64,000 bases of DNA from assembly GCA_007115705.1 (NCBI GenBank), contig QXEO01000143.1, positions 4,013,434 through 4,077,433 of the forward strand. Reading direction: 5' to 3'. Of the stretch, positions 11,350-21,411 are shown one piece after another. Source of the stretch: Dactylis glomerata. Lineage: Eukaryota > Streptophyta > Magnoliopsida > Poales > Poaceae. Position numbers and translations under genes: made by a program. The notes below the pieces were generated by a model. It saw only the letters and a list, made by a program, of their open reading frames with translations, was not told the origin of the DNA and did no database searches. Each line of letters begins with the position of its first letter. Position 1 is the stretch's first letter.

Positions 11350-12747
11350 TGATGACCCGCAAGTATAGGGGATCGCAATAGTCTTCGAGGGAAGTAAAAC
11401 CCAAATTTATTGATTCGACACAAGGGGAGCCAAAGAATATATGTAAGCCTTAACAGATGAGTTGTCAATTAAGCTGCACCTGGAAACAGTCTTGCTCGCA
11501 GTGGTTTATCAGTAGCAACAGTTTTATTGTGGTGATAGTAGTGAAACAGTAATAGCAGTAGTAAAATAACAGCGGTAATAGTAACAGTAGTAAACAGTAG
11601 GAACAAATACTATAGGTATAGAGATGGATGTACGGGCGTTGCATGGATAAGATAATTCATGAAATCAGTGAGTCATGGGCATTGCAGATAAATAATGATA
11701 AAGCATCCTAGTACTAACAATCATAGGCATGTGTTCCGTATATAGTCGTACGTGCTCACAAGGAGAAACTTGCACAACATCTTTTGTCCTACCAGCCTGT
11801 TGCAGCAGGGCCTCAAGGGAAACTACTGGTAATTAAGGTACTCCTTTTAATAAAGTACCGGAACAAAGCATTAACACTCGGTGAACACATGTGATCCTCA
11901 CATCATAGCCATCCCCTCCGGTTATCCCAATTTCTGGCACTTTCGGGCCTTGGGTTCCAGACAACAATATGTGTATACAACTTGTAGGTAAGACCATAAA
12001 CAACAAGTATCATCATAGAAATAATAACATGTTTAGATCTGAAATCATGGCACTTAGGCCCAAAGTGACAAGCATTAAGCACAACAAGTTGCAACAATGT
12101 CATAGGCACTAAATAAAGATACTTGGCACTATGCCCTAACAATCTCATATCAAATTACATGAACAATCTCATCCAAACCCTACCATCCCCTCACGTACAG
12201 TGGGGGAATTACTCACACATGGATGGGGGAGTCATGGATGGTTGATGGAGGGACATCGGTGATGATGGTGATGAAGATCTCCTCCAAATCCCCGTCCCGG
12301 CAGGGTGCCAGAACAGAGTTTCTGGTTCCGAATCGCGGTTTCTGATGGTGGCGGCGCAGCGGAAGTCTATCTGGTAAAAACGCCATCTCCCCGATATTTT
12401 CAGGTCAAGGGGTATATGTAGGCGGAAGGAGAGGTCGAGGAGACGGCCGAGCCGTCCTCACACCAGGTGGGTGCGGCCAGGGCTGGGCCACGCCCCCTGT
12501 GTGTGTGGAGGCCTCATGCCTCCACTCCGTCTCGTCTTCTGGCTCCGTGGGTCTTCTGGTGAAATAGGATTTTTGATGATTTTTCCCGAATTTTTACTGA
12601 TAGTTGGATTTCTGCACAAAAACGAGACACCAGAGCAATTCTGCTGAAAACAGCGTTAGTCCGTGTTAGTTATATTCAAAACACACAAATTAGAGGAGAA
12701 ACAATAGCAATAGTGTTCGGGAAAGTAGATACGTTTTGGACGTATCA
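11350..12747 (-). repeat. Element B 3' LTR
   Basis: In plus-strand reading it starts TGATGACCCGCAAG and ends GTATCA, so on the minus strand the LTR begins TGATACGTCC. A GC-rich CACCAGGTGGG block (12457-12505) lies upstream of a TATA-like stretch near 12410-12420. A related block recurs inside B at 16259-16307. Confidence 0.92.
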
Positions 12748-12763
12748 ACTCCCCCCAAGCTTA
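12748..12763 (-). other. Polypurine tract of element B
   Basis: The minus strand reads AAGCTTGGGGGGAGT directly before the 3' LTR. It is a variant of the AAGCTTGGGGATGC motif of A, C and D, which suggests a distant common origin of the tails. Confidence 0.8.
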
Positions 12764-14728
12764 GCTATTTGCTTGTCCTCAAGCAATTCAGTTAACAACT
12801 GAGAGCGATAAAAGAAACTTTCACGAACACATTTGCTTCATAGATGAATATATACTAACTATATGATCAGGTACTTAAGCAATTCATAATAAGAAATATG
12901 TAGCTAATGCTACCTCATAGTCGAGCAAACTATGAAAGAGTGCCAACATACTAATAACAAGTAACATGAACATAAGAAGTTACAAGATTGTGATATGCAT
13001 AAATGATATGGAAGAGTGGTATCCAGCTTGCCTTTATTTGTGGAGCAAAACATAAATGCTGAGGCACCTCTGAAGTCCAAAGGAAGACTAGAAGTAAAAA
13101 TATCAAAGATACAAGCATCAAGGTTATACCACAATTAACCGTGTCCTGGGACAAACACATTACACTAAGAATAACAGCTATGCTCTCAAGAAGTGCTTTA
13201 AAGTTAGAAGATGAAGACTCAACATAAAAGTAAAAGAAAGGCCCTTCGCAGAGGGAAGCAGTGATTTAACATGTGCTAGAGGTTTTCATTTGTAAAATAG
13301 AGATAAAAAAATTTATTTTGAGAGATGGTTGTTTCATGTCAACGACTGGCAATGGGGACTTGCTATCTTTCATAATAAACAAGTGAGAGCGGTTCCGAGT
13401 TCTTTGAAATTTTGGCACATTGGTGCTCTTTTATAAAGCTTTGGCACTGCTCCCCACCTTTTTTCCTTTCTCAAACCATGGCTAACCGATTCCATCGGGT
13501 GCCCACCAACTTTCACATACCATGGAGGAGTGCTCTTTTTCTTTTCTTTTTAGACTTAGATTATAATGGTATGACCAGCTCCCTTGCAAAATTAATGACG
13601 AGCAGATGAAGCTGCCTAGTCAAGGGGTACTCAATTTAATATGGAAGATAGCAATTCCGACCACTACGTCCCCATGAGCTAAAAACAATGGCACAAAACG
13701 AGATGTATTTGGAAGTTTTGAAAGGTAGCACATGAAAATTTACTTGGAATGGCTTTGAAATACCATGCATAGGAATTTATAGTGGACTCTTTGGAAGACT
13801 TGGTTTTCGGTAATTGGATGCACGAGTAGAGCTCATACTCAGTACAAGTGAAGGCTAGCAAAAGACGGGGAAGCGACAATCGAGAGAGCAATAACTGTCA
13901 TAATCATGCTTGCGACAAAAGAAAATTAATATAGGCATAAAAATGATACAAGAACTCCGAGGCAAAGTAAATCATCGAGGCTTAATTGACTTTTTGTTCA
14001 GTCATGTGCATGCTTGAGCATGTGCCAAGTCAATTCAAATGAAGCTTCCAGAGGAGGATACCACAATAACATACCATATTATGAATAAAACAATGCATGC
14101 AAGCGTCTACATGACATGCTACAAACTATTAGTAAATTGAAACTAATCATATGAAAGCAAGAACTACAAAGCATCCATTAGATAACATATACCTTACATG
14201 AACCGACTAAGCATGTCCACATAGATGAGTATATGCACAAAAATGATAACAAATAGAGTTCATACCAGCCTCTTACCACATCTCGGATTGTCATATGTCG
14301 TCATTATTGCCTTTCACTTGTGTGGCTTGAATAATATGAAGTGAATACCAAGCTCCAATGGAGTAACGAGAGACTGAACTCTGCAACAAACTTTACAAAA
14401 CCGAAGAAGAACAACAAATATTTTTGGGTTTTCGATTTTTGAAACAAGAACAAAGGAAATAGCAACCAAGCAAAATATTTTTGGATTTTTCAAATAGCAA
14501 ACCGAAAATAGCAAGTAAAGCAAACCAAAGGTAGCAAACTAAAAAGCGAACAAGGAGAAACAACAGAAATATTTTTGGTCTTTTTGTGTTTTGGAAAAGT
14601 GGAAATAAAAACGAGAACAATAAAGAAAGTGAAATATGGATATACAAAGGACCGACAAAATATGATATGTAGATGAGTGAATCGTCGGCGTACCTCCTCC
14701 AAGCTTAGGCTTTTGGCCTAAGTGGAGA
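12764..14728 (-). other. Non-coding 3' internal region of element B
   Basis: No gene is visible. Parts are colinear with the tails of C and E, including the hairpin at 13443-13533 and the phrases around the GAAGGGCCTTTC motif near 13240. The region near 14300-14700 is A-rich and not shared with them. Confidence 0.65.
13443..13533 (-). other. Conserved hairpin, element B copy
   Basis: The outer arms are GGCACTGCTCC and GGAGGAGTGCTC on the plus strand, paired with one or two mismatches. An inner small stem (CCGAT/ATCGG type) is also kept, as CCGATTCCATCGGG. Perfect-arm versions occur in C (23067-23158) and E (55717-55807). Confidence 0.7.
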
Positions 14729-15862
14729 TCAATCCCAACTCGGCCAACTCAGCCATGAAGTGGCGCCTCCAAAGTGTGACGAAGAAGTACCTTCATCCGG
14801 GTACGAGCTCGAGGACGCCCCGGAGTGGTAAGTGGTGAAGTGATAGGCCGGCTCCTCCTCTTCCTCCTGGTCCACGATGCCATGCTGTACGTTGAAGCCG
14901 AGCACCCTAAGCCGCTCGTCCAACTCCTCCTTCGTGCGTGACCATGGCCTGTTATCAATACTGAACAAACTGGGTTGTGGCAAAGGCACTTCCCTCTCCT
15001 CTCCATCAGTGAATAACATCCTGTAAACTAATTTCCCTGCACATGAGTTAGCTGTAACAAAATGATGGAGCTTCATGGCAGCAAGATCGAGCCTCTATGG
15101 AGTCAACAATATATCATGAGGAGCAATAGGAAGTTCAAGAGCAGCAACAATGCGCGCGACAATAATACCTCCATAAATAGGTCCCCTAGCGGCTAGGCAA
15201 CGAGCAATAATAGCACTGAGGTTATACTTCCTACTAACATCAAGAGCGGTAGCTAGGAAAGCTAAATGATAGTTGGAGATATTGCTAGTGTTTCCTCTAC
15301 CAAGTACACTAGTGGCAAGATAGTAAGTAAAATATCTAATAGCTGGGAGTTGAATGTTTCTTATCTTGCCACGCTGTGCGGTGCGGTCATCATCGTTGGT
15401 TACTCCTCGGTAGAGCTCTAACAAATCAGCGGGTTGCTGTAGCATCTTCCTCGCTGTCCCAAACATGGGTATACCTAGAATATTACAAAATCTTTCCAAA
15501 GACATGGTGATAGACTTATCATAAATCTTGAATGCAATGGAAGGATTGAAATGAGAGTTAGCGAATTTAAAGCTTTCAACGAAAATCTTTGTGAGAATAG
15601 CATATTGATTACTCTCATCCATCATGTATGTAGTCAATCCAACCCTATTAACAAGGAGCAAGAAGTCATCAAGAATCCCTCCATCACGTAAAAAGTTAGC
15701 ACAAGGGAAGGTCGATGGATGTGCATCTCCATCATCTCCCTCAAGGTTTGGTGACATAAGATCTTCATTGTAGGATATCCTGTATTGAGCAGTGGATCTT
15801 GAAGGCCTTGATGACCTTGGTGCTTCTCTTTCAAACACTTCTCCATAGGTGTAGTTGTCCAT
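14729..15862 (-). pseudogene. Athila ORF1-like protein in the env position, one nonsense codon
   Basis: The frame starts MDNYTYGEVFEREAP at 15862 and runs 255 codons to a TAG at 15095-15097. It stays open for 121 more codons to 14729, ending SWLSWPSWD. The phrases FVESFKFANSHFNPSIAFKI and KSITMSLERFCNILGIP resemble the ORF1 family of plant Athila elements as I know it. The function of that family is not established. The site, between protease and 3' LTR, is the env position of Athila-type elements. A good 3' splice site (AAATTTCAG) lies just upstream near 15872, so expression from a spliced RNA is possible. A single base change explains the internal stop. Confidence 0.65.
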
Positions 15863-16779
15863 TTCCTTCTCTGAAATTTTTAACAAACCTCATAAAATAT
15901 GATTTTGAGACAAGCAAATGTCGGGAACTACTATAGTGAGTTACTAGAGACCTAATATGCATCAAAATAACAATTCTAAGCAATAGGACAAGCATGCATA
16001 CTCATTTATCCTGCCACCTACAATGCTAAAATACTCAAGAAATACTTCACCAAAAGAAATTCTACTTGGACAAGCGGAGGAGTCACATACCGGAGAACAA
16101 ATGCTCCAAATCTCAGCAGAAATGATGGGCTGAGCAAGGAGATCAAAAAATCGCGATGAAGAACAGCAAGAACTCGGGTTTGAGCTGGGTGTGTCGCTGT
16201 TTTCGGGAGAGAGAAAGAGCAGGGGAGGAAGAGATAAGTGAGAGGCCAGGTGGGGCCCTCTCACACCAGGTGGGCGCGGCCAGGGCTGGGCCGTGCCCCC
16301 TGTGTGGGAGGTGGCGTGGCAGCCCCTCCTAGTATCTCCCAGGTGCCTCTCTGTCCCATTTTTTACATAAAAAGTTATAAAGAATTTTCTGGATTTTTTC
16401 GAGAAACTTAATTTTCGAGGATTTTTCAGAAATTGGCATATCGATAAAAACTTAGAAAAACGAAGATGAAACGATTTCAAGCAAATCAAAACCAAGTATG
16501 CAACAGTTCTGAGATACTCTTAATCATGTAACTAAACTAAAAGAATAGAATTGAACAAATAAATATAGGCGAGGTGGAGTGGATGCGGTGAAAACAAAGT
16601 TTCGTTCATATAAAATCACTTTGTTAACAAGGTTGATCAAGTCTTGTTACCAAACTAACTTTATATGAGGCAAAACTTTGCACTTCACTAAATGCTTATG
16701 TTACCTCAACTCTGATAGGCATAGTCCCAACCATAACAATTTTATATTCTTCCTTGGGCTTTCGCTCTGAACAAATAAT
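15863..16779 (-). other. Non-coding block between protease and ORF1-like gene, with LTR-like GC segment
   Basis: Reverse transcriptase and integrase would be expected here and are absent. The block holds a GC-rich segment (16259-16307) closely matching one in B's own LTR (12457-12505), then AT-rich sequence. The protease frame passes a stop at 16777-16779 and closes near 16700. Confidence 0.6.
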
Positions 16780-17071
16780 TTAACCAACTCTGATGGTCTC
16801 AACATGCTTGATTGAATTTAGAGCATTCTTCCTATCAATCTTCTTGGGAAAATAAACCGTGTACTCTTTGTCATTGACATTAAAAGTTACTTTTCCTTGA
16901 TTGCAGTTAATAACAGCACCTGCAGTGTTTAGAAAAGGTCTCCCAAGAATAATAGACATATTATCATCTTCAGGCATTTCCAACACAACAAAGTCAGTTA
17001 ATATTAAACAACTGTTAGCAACTTGAACAGGAACATTCTCACATATACCAATAGGAATGGTAGTAGACTTA
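16780..17071 (-). pseudogene. Element B protease, C-terminal part (cut by C)
   Basis: Reading left from 17071 the frame continues exactly from the part at 25412, as STTIPIGICENVPVQVANSC, and includes MSIILGRPFLNTAGAVINC. ILGRPFLNTAGA is the second conserved segment of Athila-type retroviral-like aspartic proteases (the psi-loop ILGR). The frame ends after IRVG with TAA; about 28 more codons follow in frame before the next stop. Confidence 0.8.
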
Positions 17072-18615
17072 TGATACGTCTCAAACGTATCTATAATTTT
17101 TGATGCTCCATGCTTGTTTTTACACCATTTGCCTAATGTTTCGTTACACTTTGTGGCACTTTTATGCGATTTCCGGAACTAACCTATTGACAAGATGCCA
17201 CAGTGTCAGTTCCCTGTTTTTTGCTGTTTTTGTGTTTCAGAAGTGATACACAGGAAATATTCTTGGAATTGGACGAAACAAGTTCCTGAAGTCTTATTTT
17301 TCCCGGAAGCTTCCAGAGATCCGAAGAGGAGTAGGAGAGGGGCCACAGGCCGCCCTCACACTAGGCCGGCGCGGCCCAGGCCCTGGCCGCGCCGCCTAGG
17401 TGTGAGGAGCCCCTGTTCGCCTCCTGACGACGCCCCTTCGCCTATATAAAGCCTCGAGACGGAAAACCCTAGTGGAGTCGGCGAAATTTCTAGAACAGTT
17501 CCGTAGCTCCGTCGTCGCCACCGACGAATTTCGGGGGACAGAAGTCTCTGTTCCGGCACCCTACCGGGATGGGGAAGTGCCCCCGGAGCCATCTCCATCA
17601 ATCTCCATCGTCGTCTCCGCCGTCTTCATCGACCTCACCGCCATCTCCATCAACCTTGCTGTCTCCTATGATGAGGAGGGAGTAGTTCATCCCCAGGGCC
17701 GAGGGCTCTACCGGTAGCTATGTGGTTCACCTCTCTCTCCCATGATGTGATCTTTATGTGATCGTGAGCTTTGTATCATGTTGAACAAGTAGATGTTATT
17801 ATTCAGATATTATGTGTACTCTAGTGATGTTATTAAAGTAATCTATTCCTCCAGCCATGGTGTAACGGTGACAGTGCATGCATCATGGTGGTACTTGGTC
17901 TAGGCTACGATTGTGATCTTTTATGGATTATGAGAATAATTATCGCTATGATAGTATTGAAGTGATCTATTCCTCCTTTCATGGTGTAATGTTGACAGTG
18001 TGTGCACCATGTTAGTACTTGGTCTAAGTTGCAATAATATCTATCTTGAGTTGTGCTTTGATTTGGATATCTCTATGAGCGGTGTTTGTCAAGTACTTGA
18101 TGAACTTTAAGGGGTGCTTCTGTAGCCACTACGCAATGATTAGTGTTATTCAATAGGAGAGTAATTCAGAGTACCATAGTGAAGAGAAGTTATTTATTTG
18201 TTCAACCATGTTATATTGTTGGGAGTGTGTCCACTAGTGAAGGTATGATCCCTAGGCCTTGTTTCCAAGCTTTGCACACCGTTTAATTACTGTTTTGTTA
18301 CATGTTTGCTCGCAGCGATTTTTATTCCAGATTGCATTTACTACTCATAATCATCACTACTACTTGTATTTCACTATCTCTTCGCCGAACTAGTGCACCT
18401 ATACATCTGACAAGTGTATTGGGTGTGTTGGGGACACAAGAGACTTTCTGTATCGTAATTGCAGGGTTGTTTGAGAGGGATAGCTTTGACCTCTTCCTCC
18501 CTGAGTTCGATAAACCTTGGGTGATCCACTTAAGGGAAACTTGCTGCTGCTCTAGAAACCTCTGCACTTGGAGTCCCAACACTGTCTACAAGAACAGAAG
18601 CGTGTGTAGACATCA
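17072..18615 (+). repeat. Element C 5' LTR
   Basis: It starts TGATACGTCTCAAACGTATC and ends GTAGACATCA. The first 250 bases match A, D and E closely; the downstream half (R-U5) is different from theirs. TATATAAA at 17443-17450 is the likely promoter. Confidence 0.95.
17443..17450 (+). promoter_or_regulatory. TATA box in LTR of element C
   Basis: CGCCTATATAAAGCC lies after a GC-rich stretch, as expected for the LTR promoter. The same box is in the 3' LTR at 24235-24242. Confidence 0.75.
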
Positions 18616-18625
18616 AGCTCTTTTC

Positions 18626-18643
18626 TGGCGCCGTTGCCGGGGA
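18626..18643 (+). other. Primer-binding site of element C (tRNA-Asp)
   Basis: TGGCGCCGTTGCCGGGGA is a perfect complement to the 3' end of plant tRNA-Asp including CCA. It lies 10 bases after the LTR end. Confidence 0.92.
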
Positions 18644-18755
18644 GGTAAGGTAAAAGGTACTCGCATCCTCCTGTGTGAGTGCTCGGAGTTATTTCCTTTA
18701 GATTCCGCAATTACATCTTTTTGTTTCTTGTTTTTATTTTCACTAGTTAGGCTTA

Positions 18756-21281
18756 ATGGAAAACAAAGAGTTCTTTAGTCTTTTTCCTGATTTTAGATTT
18801 GAAGAGAAAATTGAAAATCCTTTGGAGCTTATTTCGCATAGCAATGTTATTAGTACGAATGCTTTGAATACCGTTAATGCTAATGCTATAGAAAAGTCTA
18901 AGCTTGGGGAAGCTGGTTTTGTTAAGTATGATATTTTTAGTCCCCCAGCTTTAGTGGAGAAGGTCTGTTCTGATAATATTTTATCTCCCATATGTGATGT
19001 TCCTAGTGATGCTTGTGCTCCTCATCCTTTTAAAATACCTACGAAGATTGTTGAACATGTTAGGGATAACTGCTATTTAGGAGATGGAACTGTCCATCCT
19101 GGTGACCATTTGCTTTTTATACATGAATTATGCGAGTTGTTCCAGTGTGCAGGTATTTCAATGAACCAAGTTAAGAAGAAGCTATTCTCTTTTTTGCTGA
19201 AAGGCAGAGCTGAGGAATGGTATAAAACATTGAAGGATGGCCGATCTATTGATTGGGAGGAAATTGAACCTCTCTTTTATTCTAAATTCTATCCTTCTAG
19301 TCAGGTTTATAAAGATAGGAATTACATTTATAATTTTCATCTGCATGAGGGAGAAAGCATTGCCCAAACTTGGGGAAGATTGAAGTTACTAATGCATAAA
19401 TGTCCTATTCATGATCTTCCCCGTAATATTGTTATTAATAATTTTTATGCAACGCTTTCAGGATATTACAAGGACTATCTAGATGCATGCTTTGATGGGT
19501 CTTTCACAAGCAAGGATGTCGACACCAAGTGGGGTCTGCTTGAGACAATTCAAAACAATATTGAAGGTTGGGATAGCGACAAAGGTAAAGGATCAGGTAT
19601 GAATTACGAGTTTGATTGCATTAAGTCTTTCGCTGAAACTGCTAATTTTCACGAGCTTAGTGCTAAATATGGTCTTGATCCTCAAATTATGGTTGATTGC
19701 TTTAAAGCCTTTGCTTCCCATATGAATGTTCCTAAAGGAAATGGGGACGTGTATCATGAACCTTTTAAGGACACTTGCATAGAAAGTGATATTGTTATTG
19801 ATGATTGCAATAAACATGCTCAAACTTCTAAAAGTCCTATTTCTTATAAGCATGTTAATTTTTGTGGAGTACATAGACCTTGTGAACAGAGTTACAACAA
19901 GGAAGATTATTGCATCACTCACGCAAATGAAGAAACCAGTATGTGGCTCAAGGATCTAGATGTGCTTGGTGAAAGGGTTTGTGAGCTTTATCCTTTTCTT
20001 TGTGAATTTTGCGGTGAAAAGGGTCACTTTAATTTTCAATGCCCAATTAATCGAACGAGTACCGCAAATTTGTATTGTGATGATAAGATTACTCTCAATC
20101 AGCATGATGAGCTTACCTTGTTTTTGAACTGTGAAGAGATATCTAGAAAGATTTCTTTGGTTGATATGAGAGATGGTGACATTAATAGCACCCTTCGTGG
20201 TTGTCGTCTCTATTGTGCCAAAGATTGCCTTGCAAATACTTACTTACAAGATCTTATAAGACATGATGTTTTGCCAAGCTATGACAGGACTAATAGATGT
20301 TTCAATCTTATTAATAGAGAGGAGGAATCCTCCAAAGTTTCTTCTGTTGTTCCTGTCAGCAAACCAGATTATGTGGAGAAGATGCCTCTCCCTCCTAGAG
20401 AATACGTGGAGAAGATGCCCTTCAAGTCTCTCCCTCCTAAAGGAGAGAGTAAGAAGAGTATGAAGAAGAAGAAGAAGAAGAGGAGTAAGAGGCGAGAGGA
20501 CACGGTATCTTCCCCTAAGCGTTATGATCCTGCTATAGATTATGATAATTCTGATTGGGATGATGTTCCTATGCCTATTACTTATGTTAGTGATCATGAT
20601 TGGGAAAAGCATTCTACTTTTGATATTGAAAATCTTTTTGGTACCAATTCTAAGGTTAATAATTGTTGTACCATTAGTGCTATCCATGTTCCTTCTTATG
20701 ATGATATGTTTGAAGAATATGCTTTGCGAAATAGCTGTTCTTTAGCTTGTGATGATACTAAACCTCTAGTTTATGATGGCTATGATGATGAGTATAATAT
20801 TTTCAGTTCACCTACTTTTGAGGAGAAAATTATTTATGATTACAATATGCCTCCTATTTTTGATGATTATGGTGATGAGGATAATTATTCTGCTGAATCT
20901 GCTCCTACTACTATTGTTCCTATGGTGAGTATTAATTCTTTTATGCATGTGGCTCATGATAGGGATGTTTTATGTGATAGTTATATTGTTAGTTCTATTC
21001 ATGATGCTACTGAAAGTTATTATGAGAGAGGGAAACATGGTTTGATGGATCTCAACAATATTAAGTTTCCCCTCTTTATGTTGCAAATCTTGAAGTGGCA
21101 CTTGTTTTATCTATCCATGCTTGCTACTATGTGCCTCGTTGATTTATTTTCTTACAAGATTCCTATGCATAGGAAGTGGTTCAGATATAAATGTCTTTCA
21201 CATTTGCTTTTTGATACTCTCTATTCCTTTAAGTTCCTATATGGCGCCTTTGCCTCAAGCTTTTATATGGCGCCCACATGA
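18756..21281 (+). CDS. Gag-like polyprotein of element C (841 aa)
   Basis: This is the only ORF of C, intact from MENKEFFSLFPDF to FYMAPT. Residues about 110-280 are a Retrotrans_gag capsid-like domain (LKGRAEEWYKTL, FYSKFYPSSQVY, ESIAQTWGRLK). A CCHC zinc knuckle, CEFCGEKGHFNFQC, is near residues 417-430 and should bind packaged RNA. A lysine-rich stretch follows near 565-590. Acidic repeats (DYDNSDWDD, DYGDEDNY) follow between about 600 and 720. The last 130 residues (NNIKFPLFMLQILKWHLF onward) are hydrophobic and basic and have no function I know, though I recall similar tails in other wheat elements. Start: first ATG after the primer site. No frameshift or stop breaks it, unlike its neighbours. 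The product would form particles only with help from an autonomous partner. Confidence 0.85.
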   Translation: MENKEFFSLFPDFRFEEKIENPLELISHSNVISTNALNTVNANAIEKSKLGEAGFVKYDIFSPPALVEKVCSDNILSPICDVPSDACAPHPFKIPTKIVEHVRDNCYLGDGTVHPGDHLLFIHELCELFQCAGISMNQVKKKLFSFLLKGRAEEWYKTLKDGRSIDWEEIEPLFYSKFYPSSQVYKDRNYIYNFHLHEGESIAQTWGRLKLLMHKCPIHDLPRNIVINNFYATLSGYYKDYLDACFDGSFTSKDVDTKWGLLETIQNNIEGWDSDKGKGSGMNYEFDCIKSFAETANFHELSAKYGLDPQIMVDCFKAFASHMNVPKGNGDVYHEPFKDTCIESDIVIDDCNKHAQTSKSPISYKHVNFCGVHRPCEQSYNKEDYCITHANEETSMWLKDLDVLGERVCELYPFLCEFCGEKGHFNFQCPINRTSTANLYCDDKITLNQHDELTLFLNCEEISRKISLVDMRDGDINSTLRGCRLYCAKDCLANTYLQDLIRHDVLPSYDRTNRCFNLINREEESSKVSSVVPVSKPDYVEKMPLPPREYVEKMPFKSLPPKGESKKSMKKKKKKRSKRREDTVSSPKRYDPAIDYDNSDWDDVPMPITYVSDHDWEKHSTFDIENLFGTNSKVNNCCTISAIHVPSYDDMFEEYALRNSCSLACDDTKPLVYDGYDDEYNIFSSPTFEEKIIYDYNMPPIFDDYGDEDNYSAESAPTTIVPMVSINSFMHVAHDRDVLCDSYIVSSIHDATESYYERGKHGLMDLNNIKFPLFMLQILKWHLFYLSMLATMCLVDLFSYKIPMHRKWFRYKCLSHLLFDTLYSFKFLYGAFASSFYMAPT

Positions 21282-21299
21282 GCATCTTTGCAAATTACT

Positions 21300-21349
21300 G
21301 CGCCTAGCTCAAAGGCGTTAAAGAAAAGCACTCTTGGGAGATAACCCAT
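21300..21349 (+). other. Conserved post-ORF block of element C
   Basis: Same 49 nucleotides as in A and D, from GCGCCTAGCTCAAAGGCG to AGATAACCCA, 18 bases after the gag stop. Flanking bases differ between copies. Confidence 0.8.
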
Positions 21350-21391
21350 TGTTTTATTTTCAGTACTTTTTATTTTATTTGAGTCTTGGAA

Positions 21392-21411
21392 GTCATTACT
21401 ACTGTAATGAC
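21392..21411 (+). other. Stem-loop with covarying pair, element C copy
   Basis: GTCATTAC/GTAATGAC, 8-bp stem, loop TACT. Compare GTTATTAC/GTAATAAC in A at 7523. Confidence 0.75.

Noticed and set aside
15863..15886. TTG start for the ORF1-like frame
   Set aside because: Not an ATG, and the bases AAATTTCAG there look like a splice acceptor.
20244..20687. Minus-strand frame inside the C gag
   Set aside because: Shadow of the intact 841-codon gag on the other strand.
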